Shown one piece after another: positions 32,888 through 43,159 of a DNA stretch of 64,000 bases (position 1 is its first letter; every line of letters begins with the position of its first letter). Position numbers and translations under genes: made by a program. The stretch spans positions 126,276,661 to 126,340,660 of the forward strand of contig NC_092522.1 of assembly GCF_037038585.1 (NCBI RefSeq), given 5' to 3'. A model generated the notes under the pieces. That model had not been told where the DNA came from, did no database searches, and worked only from the letters and a program-made list of their open reading frames with translations. Origin of the DNA: Patagioenas fasciata (Eukaryota; Chordata; Aves; Columbiformes; Columbidae).

Positions 32888-35800
32888 CCGAATTAGAATT
32901 AGGGTCCAAAGAAGCTGTCACTGGTGACGGGAGAGCAGTGGTACCTCGCAGCGCAAGGAGCTGATGCGCTCTATTAAGATTAGGTGAAAAGGTAAGAGTG
33001 AATTTATAAACTGTTTGCGAAGGAGTGACCCAGCAATGTGAAATGTGTCTAGAAAACCATCATCTTAATACTGTATACAGGGTATAAATAAGAACAATTG
33101 GACGAGGGAAACGTCCCAGGACAACACTGGCAAATAGGGTTCTCCAAGCTGCCTAGAAAAGAGGGGTATGGCTATTGGGTGGCACTCACAGCAGCTCCCT
33201 TCTCAGGTTGGCCAGGAGCATTGCCGTGCCGGGGGGCGGCTGCCGGCCTGTGGGCCGGGGGCTGCGGCTGTTTGGGGCGCTGCCCCCGCTTTGTTTTCCT
33301 AGGGGAGCCCCCCCCCGCTTTTTGGGGGTTGTGGTACGTGCACGTGTAAATGACACAATGAGAGTAAATGACACAATGAGCTGCCTGTCGGGGCCGTTTC
33401 CCTCGTGTCGCGTGACGGTGTCGCTTGTGGCGCCCCAGCGTGAGCAGGGGCCGGCGATGCGGGTGGGGGATGCGGGGGTCAAAAGGGAGTCCCCCTGAAA
33501 AGAGGGGGTCACAGTCCAAACGTGCCTGAAAATTCCCGGGGGAGGAGAACACGTGTTCGACCTGTAAACACGAGTGTGGCAATTGCAAACAGAGAAATCT
33601 GTCCTTGGTATTTATATATTGCAGGATGGCATTCACGTGTATATCAAATGCTTTTATATCAACGCCCTTTTCTACTCTATTATATAAAGGATTTTTAGAA
33701 TGTAAAAAATTCCTGTTGATGGTTTTAAAAATACCAATATCTTGTCTATACGTAAATTAAAAAATGAAGGACTCGAAAATGAGAAAAAAATTATATAGAA
33801 AGCAATTTAAAATAGAGAAAAGTGTGAGTGGGTAGAGCTACCTGTAATGACTGTGCGTTACATAATGTAAACGGATATTAAATATCATCTCTATGTATTC
33901 ACTCATACCCGTGTACGTATTTTTTTAATAAGTGCAAATAGATATCTCCGTCTAAACCTGTGTAATTGTAAATATGTCAAAATCTGTAGATCTGGAAGGA
34001 TCCTGAAGCAATGCGGGGCTGTGGGCCCGACGTCCGCTTCCTGCGGCAGGCGAGAGAGCGAGCCCCTCTCTCCGGGTGGCGAAGGCTCCCTCTGCGCGGC
34101 GTGCGGCGGGCCGGGGGCCAACGTGCGCGGCAGGGTCCGTGCGCGTATCCTGGAGCGGGACGGCTGCCTGGCGAGCGAGCCAGCGAGGCTCCATGTCCCC
34201 GAAGCCTCGTCTCGTAGGAGCCCTGACACCCCACCGTGTTCTCCTAGGCTGAGGACGGCCGAGCGCCCCGAGTTACCGGAGAGGAAGGGAGGAGAGAAGG
34301 AGACGGGAGCGTCTGAGCTGTTAGAAGCCTCCTGGCAGCCACCGAAAGCGAGAGCCGCTGTGAGTCCCCGGCCCTCGGGGCCTCGTCCCCGGCTTGTGTG
34401 TCCTGGTGCCTCCCTGCCCCTCCGTCTCCTTTTTCCCCATGCTTTCTCTGGCCCGTTCTTTTCCCTGCCATTAGTTTCCTCTCTGTGTCTGTATGTGCTG
34501 CTCTGTCTCTTTCCTTCCTCCCTCCCTTCGCCGTCTCTCTCTCTGTGCCTTTGTCGTGCTCGGCGTTGCCGGCTTTCTTCATTCCGTACGGCACTGTTCC
34601 CGTCCTCGTTCACGTTCTGAGCCTTTGTGCTGCCCCCCGCCCCGTTTTTTTTCTCTCTTTTTATTTTCTTTTTTCCTGTCCTCCGTCTCTCCGCGGGGCT
34701 CCTCATTCCTCTCTTTCTTCCTCCAAGCCCCTGTGTTCCCCGCGGTCTCTCGCTCTGCCATCGTTTTTGCCTGTTGCCCTCTCTCTTGCTTCCCGTTGAT
34801 AGGAGGAACAAAAATCTTTTAGAAAGCCCTTGGCATAAGGCAGCAAGACCAGGCCTAACGGAACAGAAACCTAACAGAGAAACACTAGCTCTGTAGGGAC
34901 TGGAGGTGGGGCAAAGCGGGATGTCCTTGGCTCGCAGGCTGGGAAAACGGGACGTTCCACTAAATGGAGAAGGAGCTACTTGAGTAGCAGCACAAAATGA
35001 CAGCGGGCGTGCTCAAGACATGAGGTCGAGGAGCCGACACCGGGGCAGGGGGCACCGGGCTGCAGGGGCACCGGGGACCCCTGGAGACCCTTGATGGACA
35101 CTGGCATACCAGAGATGGACTGCCAGCGAAGGGTGGGGTTATGGAAAGAACTTCTGTTTAATGCACTAACTAAGCGGTAGAAGCAAATGAATATGCAATA
35201 GGTGTATGTAGAGAATACCAAGAAGCGTGAATCACACGTACGCTCAAATACAGGGGCCATCCTCTGAGCGTGCGGTGCGCTGTATTGAAATTGCCCGCCG
35301 TTTAACACTTTCAGAACAGCGTTAGAGAGTCTTTTTTGCCGACTTTTTGGTATCTCTCCGCGTCCCGTGGTTCCTCGCCGTGTCCCCGTGTCCCGCTCCC
35401 TGCCCGTGGTCGCGTTCCTCTCTGTCCCGTTGACCGTGCCGGGTTTTTTTCCTCCGTCTCCGCGCCGCTGCCGCCGCGCCGATTTGTTTCTTTCTGTGCC
35501 CTGTTCCTGGTGCTCTTCCGGCCTCTTTTCCTCTGTCCCCGCCGCTGCTTTGATCTCTGCCTTGTTTTTTCAGAGCCCTGTCCCTTTTTTCTCTTCTCGC
35601 TTTTGAAGAGAAGCTGCCAAGTTAACGTATACTGCGATGAAGTTATAGAAGGTGTACCCGTCATTAACCAGTTGACATGAGGTAAATGCTTTCTGACCGC
35701 CTGCACGATGAGGGGATATTTTTCACCTTTTAGATCCTTCTGCACGACAAGAGGGAGATGGAAGATTAAGTAACACGTTGTTTAGAAGCTGAGAGCTTAG

Positions 35801-36814
35801 TTTATATTTGACTAATAATTAACAGATGTATTGTCAGCGAGAAACTAAACAATTATAACTAACATCGTCAAATGAAATAAAGAACGTGGCTCAGCAGTGC
35901 TGCTGACTCTGCCGTCCCGTTTCTTTCCCCGTTTCAGGCGGTGAGCCAGCCGGAGGACCCGCTCTGTCCGGCCGCAGGGCCCGCGGAGCCGAGGACTCTC
36001 TTGGCGCACCCCGGGGATGTCTCTGGAGAGACTCCTCGTCTCGGTCGGATCGCCGCGGGGACGGACGAGGACCTCTGGTGAGAAGTCTTTCTTCTCTGAA
36101 ATTTGGGACCGGTCACATGCTCGCGAACTGTCCGTAAGTTGTGGTACGGAATTTCGGCAGGATAGCGTGGACGGGGTTGCGAGCACCTTAGAGGTATACA
36201 GTAGTTGCTGTGGAGTTGTTTGTGCGGCCAGCTTTTGGTGTTGGTTGTTCCCGTGCTCCGTTGTGGTGCAAAGCTGGCTCTGTATGTAGCTGTGAAGAGT
36301 ACCGTAGTTCGGTTTAATTCTTGGATGTGCCTTGGTTCTGACTATGCACTTGAACACCGAAAACTACAGCAGGAGCTGCTGTGGCTTTAACTTGCGAGGA
36401 GTGTGAGCGTTGTGGAGCCATCTGTGTTGCAGAGTGTCCTAATTGCGGTGCTGAGTGTTAGAGAGATTTGAGCTGGGTACCGGAATTGTTTTGTTTTGGA
36501 GACGGTGGGATAAACTTGGAGTACAACTTGTGAGGGCGGTGTGTCGTGGGTAGGTTTGAGTATTATCTGTGGAGTACTGCTCTGGGTGTTAGTAGTTATT
36601 TGCTCATATTTGTTACAAGATGACCCGTGTCGTTCCGTGTGACGCGTAATGGGAGGACGGCGTAGTAGCGGTATTCTGAAAAAGAGCCCGTTAGGGTGTA
36701 TTTTAGCTCGCAGGAAAGAGATTGAGGAACCACCTGGTGATAATGTGAATAGAGCAATCTTGTGAGCAGAGGCCATTGTATAAATTGGACAAGGAAGGAA
36801 AGCCTGTGCGCAAA

Positions 36815-36853
36815 GCGCGGTGCTGCACCCAGGCGCCCCAATGCCGTGCCGCA
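36815..36853 (+). repeat. D1 remnant at the copy-5 deletion junction
   Basis: Only the first ~39 bp of D1 remain before the sequence jumps to unit position ~4371 (ATTGTAATGCCAAAG). Copy 5 therefore has one full member of the pair, at 37170-37433. Confidence 0.85.
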
Positions 36854-37169
36854 ATTGTAATGCCAAAGAGCAATGCAAGATAGGAGGGTTTTTTCCGCTG
36901 TGAGGGGGGATGCATAAAACCAGAGCTAAGGTGCGGTTGCAGGCTTGGTGGTGTGGCGAGTGGGGCGCTGCTTCGGTGGGAGCTCGGGGTGAGGCCCAGC
37001 GGGTTCTGTGTCCTGTACGCGTGGCTTTCGTGCCGCGGCTCTCTGTGTGCGTTTTTGTTTTGTTGTGTTTGTTTTTTGTTTATTTTTCTGCGGGATTCCC
37101 GCGAAACGCGGCACAACCGCTCGGCCCGGGCTGCCGCGGCGGTCTCAGTGCTGCCGTCCTGTGGGCAAA

Positions 37170-37433
37170 GCGCGGTGCTGCACCCGGGCGCCCCAATGCC
37201 GTGCCGCAGCGCGCCTCAGTGCTGCCGCCCTGTGGCGAAACTCGGGTACTGCAGCGCACGGCCGGGGGCAGAGGCGCTGTTCGCCCCGCAGGGCTCGCAG
37301 CCAGGTATCTGTGTGTCAGTGCCCGTCCCCATTTGTGTAAAAACGACATCCCTCCCTCGGTGGCTCCTTAGAACGTTTAAAGATGTAAATATTTCTACCA
37401 CTAACATTGTCGATCCGACTTCTTTCCTCAGTG
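37170..37433 (+). repeat. D2 of copy 5, mosaic of D1 and D2
   Basis: The left part has the D2 variant GCAGCCAG. The middle (about 37320-37362) has D1 variants (GTGCCCGTCCCCA, CCCTCCCTCGGTGG), and the right part returns to D2 (TTTCTACC, GATCCGAC). This is the pattern left by a short conversion tract between the two members. Confidence 0.85.
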
Positions 37434-38171
37434 GATCCGTTTTGCAGTCGGTGGCCCACGATTGCTTGGAAACAGCAGAAGCTGTTCGCTCCGGTGGAGC
37501 GGATTGAAAGGACCAGCCGCTGGAGGATGCTGAAGACTCCTGGGTCGCTGATGGAAGCAGCTTTGCATAAAGCAAGGGGTACGTGAACCTGGGCATGCAG
37601 TGACGACTGCCCAGCAGGTAATGGAAGCTAAACCTTTACCTCCAACACCCGACAAAAATAACGCCAAGAAATGCCACTGAAAAAAACACAGTCAGGGAGG
37701 GGTTTTTTTAAATTTCCTTTAGTTCCCCCCCCTCTCCCCCGCCCTGCTGCGTTTAGTGCAGTGAATGACCCATTGGGAGATGACTGTGGATCTGGCTGTT
37801 GAAGGGTGTCTGAAGGAGAAGGAGATGTGTGTAGAGCAGGATTGGTTGTGGGGGTGAGTGTAACTGGTTTGGATGTGGGGTTGTAAATTCTTTTTGGAGG
37901 CTTCCTAGTTTCTGGTGTCACCTGTGGGGTGAAGCGTCTTTCTGTGTGCAGGTTTGAAAGGTGCGACGTACAGAGCTCCATCATTTGCCACCAGAACTCC
38001 AAATCACAGAGACAACGTTGCTGTGCAGCTGCTAAGGACAGTGTGTGTCTCAGGTAGAGTAACGTCCTTTGTGCTCTGTGTGCGTGTTCCTCCCTTGAAA
38101 TGAAGGTGCGCTGCCCGGAGTTTCACGTTCCGTGTGGTACCTGCTGGGCTGAGTCTCCTCCCCACGCTCGC

Positions 38172-39230
38172 GGTCGGTTCCCTCGCGCTGCCGCAGCCTC
38201 GGCAGCACCGTGGGGCTCGTCGGACGCGTTGTTGGCGGAGCCGGCACCGACAAACTCTGGACACGTCGAGGCGCCACGGTGGGTTTTCCTGGAAATTCCA
38301 AGGTCCTTGTGTTTTATTATTTTAACTACTTACTTACTGTAAGACATTTAGAATTAAAACTTAAGTAAGAGTAACCAGAAGAGTCTTTGGGAGTAAATAA
38401 TGCCTATAATCTACTCTAGCTGTTACTCAAAGTTCTGCAGACAGTAATTATCCCAAATTTATATAGTAAAAGAGTGAATATAAATACTGGAGCACTATTT
38501 GGAAGTAATACCTGTAGAGAAAAAATCTCTAGTTTATATCTATAATAATAAATAATGTGTGCTAGTTAATTCGCCTGGTAGTAATGTAAGGATTAAAATG
38601 TTGAAGTGTAAATGAAATTATTTAGGCGTGATCAATAACTAAATTTAATTTCAGCTATTACTTGGTGAACTAGGGAGCAATTATTCCCAATCTGTATCAT
38701 AGTTTAAAAAACACATTGTTTGGAATTCCTTTTAAATGATTAAGGCAGAAAACTAAATTGGAGTCATTAGTAGCTACATTTGAACAACCGTTATGAAATA
38801 AACTGCAGACACGAATGACTGCATAGGAAACTATGTAAGGAAGCTTTAGATTTTAAACAGTATTGGAAAGTAATCGGGAGTGTTTAGTATTTATATTACA
38901 ACAGAGCCATGAGATTGGAGGCAACAACGCTCAGAACCGGACAGAGTCAAAACGTTACACTTTTTTTTCCAAAGAGAGGTAAAAAGGAACCACCAGATAG
39001 TGGCTGTTTATAAATGGAGGCATTAAAAAGTTCCCAGGCAGTAATGATTCCCAACAGAACATTAAAAGATGTTTAGATGTAAAATAAAATTAGAAAACAG
39101 TGTTATGATTGTCTAAATTTATCTACAGCTTTTTTGGGGTTGTGTGAGAACATGATCGGTATTAGTTACCTTTGAGTTACAGTAAAAAGACAGCAATGTC
39201 CATCTGATTACCAGCAGTTAATTTTAATGT
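38172..39230. other. AT-rich single-copy stretch beyond array A
   Basis: After a short CpG-rich piece to ~38290 the sequence becomes AT-rich with no credible exon. A degenerate phrase recurs three times: CAGTAATTATCCCAA near 38442, GCAATTATTCCCAA near 38677, and CAGTAATGATTCCCAA near 39039. This may be the trace of an old tandem or transposable element. No gene is seen. Confidence 0.6.
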
Positions 39231-39239
39231 TTCAGTGTG

Positions 39240-39720
39240 TTGTCCAGTCTGGCTTCTCCCTCCAGGGGCGTGGTCTGAGAAAACCACACCCCACCTCCAC
39301 CCCTTCCAAGCTCCCCCCCACCAGTCTGTGCCCTGCCCGAGGGGTGTGTCCCTTACAGACCCCTCCCCTTTTGTCGTGCCCACCCCCAGCAGGACCGTGC
39401 ACCGAAGTCCCGCCCCCAGGTCCATCCCCACCGTCATCCCTACTAAACCACACCCCCTCAGAGCACGTGCTATACAGAGCCCACCCATACCTCGGCTCCA
39501 CCTCTCCTTTCCTAAGCCACGCCCCCATCGTGCGTGTCCCATGGTAACCCCGCCCCAAGAGGCTCCTCCTACGGGGGCGTGACACACGGAGGCTGCACCC
39601 CCTGCTCCCTTTTCCCAGGCGGCCTCCCCGTGGGCGTGTCCTCCCAGTTCCCGCCCCTCAGCATTGACCCCACCCCCGTAGGTGGGGCCACTGTCAGCTG
39701 CACCCCCCACCCTGCCCGCA
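39240..39720. repeat. GC-rich minisatellite-like tract
   Basis: The tract is cytosine-rich and built of irregular CCACGCCC, CCACACCCC and GGGGCGTG phrases every 20-40 bp. A similar tract lies at 45290-45480. It is too diverged for a fixed period. The open frames on both strands are low-complexity products. Confidence 0.6.
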
Positions 39721-39987
39721 ATACGTGACCCCTAAGTAACCCCACAGCAACCCTATGGCTGCCCCACAGGTACCGCTATAGCAGCCCTGTACCTGCCCCC
39801 TAAGAGCCCCAGACGTGCCTCTCACGAGCCCTCACAGCAGCCACTTAAGTGCCCACAGGTACGGCCACAGCCGCCCCATCCCGCCCCACGGCCGCCGCTG
39901 CGGGACCCCCGGAGCCCCCGGTTCCGCGCCCGCCCCGCAGCGCGTGGTCTCGCGCCCCCGGTGCCCGTGAAGCCACGTCCTGGCCGC

Positions 39988-40180
39988 GGCCGGAGGAGCC
40001 GCCGCTTTTCCGCCCCCCACATCCCCCGATCCCCCGATCGCTGCTGCTGCTGCCTGAGGAGCCGCCGCTTTTCCGCCCCCCACATCCCCCGATCGCTGCT
40101 GCCGCTGCCTGAGGAGCCGCCGCTTTTCCGCCCCCCACATCCCCCGATCGTTGCTGCTGCCCAAGGAGCAGCCGCTTTTT
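39988..40180 (+). repeat. ~55-bp minisatellite, three clear copies and a fourth decayed
   Basis: The unit begins GAGGAGCCGCCGCTTTTCC and continues through CCCCACATCCCCCGATCG to a GCTGCTGCT stretch. The fourth repeat (from ~40166) is decayed (AAGGAGCAGCCGC). It sits just upstream of the promoter block. Confidence 0.85.
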
Positions 40181-40204
40181 TTGCCCAGCCCCGACTCCCC
40201 CCCT

Positions 40205-40817
40205 TCCTCCTCAGTCGCTGCCGTCATGACGCCCCTTCTTCCGCCATCTTGTTTCCCCTTTCTCGGCACATTCGCTATTTTATACTGAGGGAGGGAGAAG
40301 GCGCTCGGTGATTGGCTAATGGTGTCAGCCGCGGAAGTCGCCCATTGGCTCATCCCCACGCGGGGTTCTCCCAGGAGGTGGGAGAAAGGCACTGACTGGT
40401 CACCGTATAGCTGAGGAGAGGAAGGCACTGATTGGTCACTTCCTTCCCGCCGAAGTTCGCACTCCCAGTGCCAGGCGCTGATTCGCTAGTGCACCTGAGG
40501 TACAAAAGGCGCTGATTGGTCGCCGTTTTCCCGCCGACGTTCGCCCACAGCAGCGAAGCGCTGATTGGGCAGCGCGGCTGAGGCGGGCGGTTCGCCCATT
40601 GGCCGGAGGGCTGGTGGGGGGCAGAACCGGGCGGGACAACGAGGCGATAAATAGGGCGACGCAGGGCGCTCGCAGGACCACAAAGGTGGATGCGTCAGCC
40701 GTTACGCGAGCCGCTCAGCGCTGACGAGCCGGCTGAGCACCACCCCCCACCACCACCCCCCCCCCCCCCGTCTTCACCGTGGGACCCCGGGAGCGGCGGG
40801 AACGGCGGCCGGAATCA
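40205..40817 (+). promoter_or_regulatory. Multi-CCAAT promoter with TATA-like box
   Basis: Six ATTGG boxes (CCAAT on the minus strand) lie at 40311, 40344, 40431, 40515, 40564 and 40598, several within repeated GCGCTGATTGGTCGCC modules. Upstream are a YY1-type CGCCATCTTG (40242-40251) and a perfect palindrome CGTCATGACG (40222-40231). A TATA-like GATAAATAG is at 40646-40654. About 50 bp downstream are TGCGTCA (40691) and a MYB-type CCGTTA (40699). This orders well for plus-strand initiation near 40676, with a donor CA/GTGAGC at 40818. Divergent minus-strand transcription is also possible because TATTTTATA occurs near 40276. Confidence 0.65.
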
Positions 40818-41939
40818 GTGAGCGGGGCGGGCTGGGGCGGTCGTTACCGTGCGGTGTTAACCGGGGCTCGGCGGGTTCATGAGGGATCGCGGGCTGGGCT
40901 GTGCTGGGGGTTCTAAAGCCGCGGGTTTGTGACGGGGGGCGGGGATTAAGGCTCCCGCAGCCGCTTTAGCGGTTTAAATCGTGTTTAAAGCGGGAGGAGC
41001 CGGTCCGGGGATTTTCTCAGCAATCGGGGCTGGTTTGGGTCGAATTCGGCTTTTAAAAGGTTTTTTTAAGTATTTTTTTGGTTTTTTTGGGCGCCGATTT
41101 GTGCCAAAAGGCGCCTTTAAAATCCGTTTATTGACGGTGTGTCAGGAGAATTAAAGTTTAAACCTCGGGGGATCTGGGGCTTTTCCCTGGGATTTTGAGT
41201 CCAAATCAGGGTTTTTTTAGAGCCCGTATTTATTGAAATTATTATGTTTAGAGGTTTTATTTGGAACATCTCGGGCGGGTTGAGGCTCCTAGAATGTAAT
41301 TGTTGATTTATTAATGTCACATCGCTGTGTTTGACTTCCGAGGGCACTGAGCGCGTTCAGTGCGGATCCGGGGGGGGGAGGAGCCGTTTTGGGGCCGTTT
41401 GGGTCTAAATCGGCTTTTAAAAAGTTTATGTAACGCGGTTAAAGTTTGAGGAGCCGATTTGCGACTTCAAAGGTTTTTGAATCTACTTATTGATAAGAAT
41501 TTATACAGTGGATTAATATTTAAAGACCGGGGGGCGATCTGGGGAGTCCAAATGCGGCTTTTTCCTTTAACCACTTGTTAATTTAAACTATTACATTGAA
41601 ACGGGGCTTTCTGAGATTTTGAGTTCGTTTTTTTTTTTTTTGAGCATTTTGGGCGGTTCTGAGGCTCCTAAAGCCGCTTAATTGTTTAAATTATTAATTG
41701 TGGAAACAATTTAAATAGTTTTTGAGATAAGTGTGTGAATTTTTGTATTTAAAGTCGGGAGGGGCATTTCGTTGCTTTTTGAGGGGTTTTGGGGCTGAAT
41801 TCACTTTACTGAACGTGTCCGGAGCTGGAGGTCCCAGATCTGGTGCTGATTTGGACCCCAAAAAAAGCTTTTAAAATCTATTTATGGATAATTTACTGAA
41901 TTAATATTTAAGCGGGAACAAATTCGGCTTTTTTAACCC

Positions 41940-42130
41940 ACCGCCGTTTTGTCTCCCCCTCCCGTTCTCCCCTCACGCTGAGGGGGCCGAGGAGGCGCTC
42001 GCTGATTGGCCGGTGCCGTCTGGCGGGAAAGCCTCCACTGACTGCGCCCCGCGCGGCTGTCTCCGAGGTGAGAAAGGTGCTGATTGGTCGCTGCCTCTGA
42101 GGAGAGGAAGGTGCTGATTGGTCGCCGCCT
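41940..42130. promoter_or_regulatory. Second CCAAT-box cluster inside the intron
   Basis: Three ATTGG boxes occur at 42005, 42083 and 42117, in phrases such as GAGGAAGGTGCTGATTGG that echo the upstream promoter block. It is probably a partial duplicate of that block and could act as an alternative promoter. Confidence 0.5.
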
Positions 42131-42139
42131 CCCTAAACC

Positions 42140-42540
42140 CACTTAATTGTTTACATTGTATTTTAAAATTTATTTTTATTTTTAATTTAATTCAATTTAC
42201 ATTTAAATTCTTTAATTTAATTTAATATATTTCAATTTAATTTATTTATTAAATAATATATTAACATTAAATATATAAAATCAATATAGTAATATACTAA
42301 TATAAATGATATTATTTGATGAATAGTAGAAATATATATAATATATAATCTGATATAATGAACTAATCAACTAATATTCATTGATATTAATGTAATTAAT
42401 ATTTAATATATAATGACATATATAACATAATGTATTAATAATTATATTCATTATATAATATTAATATCTATATTAATATATATAATTACTATGTAATGTA
42501 TCTAATCTATTTTTACATATATATCTTATTATATAAAGCT
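42140..42540. other. Extremely AT-rich island
   Basis: About 400 bp is almost purely A and T (TTTAATTTAATTT, ATATATAAT and similar). It sits abruptly between GC-rich sequences and inside the candidate intron. No coding potential is present. It may be an expanded AT microsatellite or a duplex-unwinding or scaffold-type element. Confidence 0.85.
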
Positions 42541-42823
42541 GTGAGGGACCATATTTGGGTGGGTCTTTGAGATTTTTAAGGCTGTTTGGTCTCAAATTCA
42601 ATTTACTTGATTTTGGGGCTGTTTTTAGGATTATTTGTTGTCAAGGAAGCTTTTAAGATCCATTTTTTGGCAAATAATTTGCCCACTAAGTTAAGATTGA
42701 AGCGGGGGGATTTGAGGCTGTTTGACAGGACTGTGACACAAATAACGGCCCTTTCCTTCCCTTTCCTCCTGCAGCTCCTGCTCAGAGAACAGCGAAGGCA
42801 GCCTGGCCGCTCCCTGCTCCGGC

Positions 42824-43022
42824 TGACCGCGCCCCCCCCGCCCCGCTCCGGCTGACCGCGCCCTGCGCCCCCCGCTCCGGCTGACCGCACCCCCCCTGCT
42901 CCGGCTGACCGCGCCCACCCCCCCCCCAACTCCGGCTGACCGCGCCCCTTCCCCCCGCCTCTGGCTGACCGCGCCCCTTCCCCCCGCCTCTGGCTGACCG
43001 CGCCCGCCCCCCCCCCCCCCCG
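42824..43022 (+). repeat. CTCCGGCTGACCGCGCCCC minisatellite
   Basis: About eight irregular repeats of 20-35 bp share a CGGCTGACCGCGCCC core (some CTGGCTGACCGCGCCC), separated by poly-C spacers of differing length. It lies within the candidate exon 42775-43158. The ORFs here on the minus strand, rich in Arg, Gly and Ala, are repeat translations. Confidence 0.9.
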
Positions 43023-43158
43023 GCTGACTGTTCCTCCACTGCACACCATGGTGGGGAAGCGGAGGGGATCACAAGGGTCTATGGGGTGGTGTGGGTGTCA
43101 GGGGGGCTGTGGGAGCAATGGGGCTGTTGTGGGATGAAAGAAGCTGAACCCCCTGCAG
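43023..43158 (+). repeat. Member 1 of a ~945-bp tandem duplication, exon-like part
   Basis: The segment GGTCACAAGGGTCT-like through GGGGCTGTTGTGGG to CCCTGCAG/GTGAGTGACCC recurs at about 43985-44102 with the same donor and the same downstream phrase. Each member is followed by CCCATAG-type minisatellite. The duplicated donor would allow alternative splicing or exon repetition. Confidence 0.75.
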
Positions 43159-43159
43159 G

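Larger units (their letters stand above)
25732..34309 (+). repeat. Array A unit, copy 4
   Basis: This is a full-length unit of 8578 bp with a T18/A23 tract. Its right half carries more private substitutions than copies 1-3, for example the GPCR Thr-to-Ser change near 31708, one Glu-to-Lys change in the retroviral remnant, the extra A near 33786, and changes near 33829, 33868 and 33960. Greater divergence towards the array edge is expected when exchange homogenises the interior. Confidence 0.95.
1..38171 (+). repeat. Macrosatellite array A, ~8577-bp unit, ~4.4 copies
   Basis: The same sequence recurs at spacings of 8576, 8578, 8577 and 8578 bp, all in the same orientation, with only scattered single-base differences. 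The spacing changes are fully accounted for by homopolymers: the T plus A runs near unit position 3540 total 40, 42, 41 and 41 bases, and copy 4 has one extra A near 33786. The window opens inside a unit. The array ends abruptly at about 38171, where the fifth copy breaks off at unit position ~5690 into unrelated sequence. High identity with shared variants between non-adjacent copies indicates recent unequal exchange or gene conversion. The true array may extend left of the window. Confidence 0.97.
34310..38171 (+). repeat. Array A unit, copy 5, truncated and internally deleted
   Basis: This terminal copy matches unit positions 1 to about 5690 and then stops. It lacks about 1817 bp corresponding to copy-1 positions ~2552-4371, joined at ~36853 after 'GTGCCGCA'. 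The missing piece contains the CCAAT promoter block, the T/A palindrome and the element shared with array B. An extra 11-bp deletion lies near 36756. The GPCR exon and retroviral remnant are absent because the copy ends before them. It is clearly more diverged than the interior copies. Confidence 0.93.

Noticed and set aside
39832-40428. 198-codon minus-strand frame upstream of the CCAAT promoter
   Set aside because: It is built from the 55-bp GAGGAGCCGCCGC minisatellite and the CCAAT repeats, so the internal repeats reflect DNA repeats and not a protein family.
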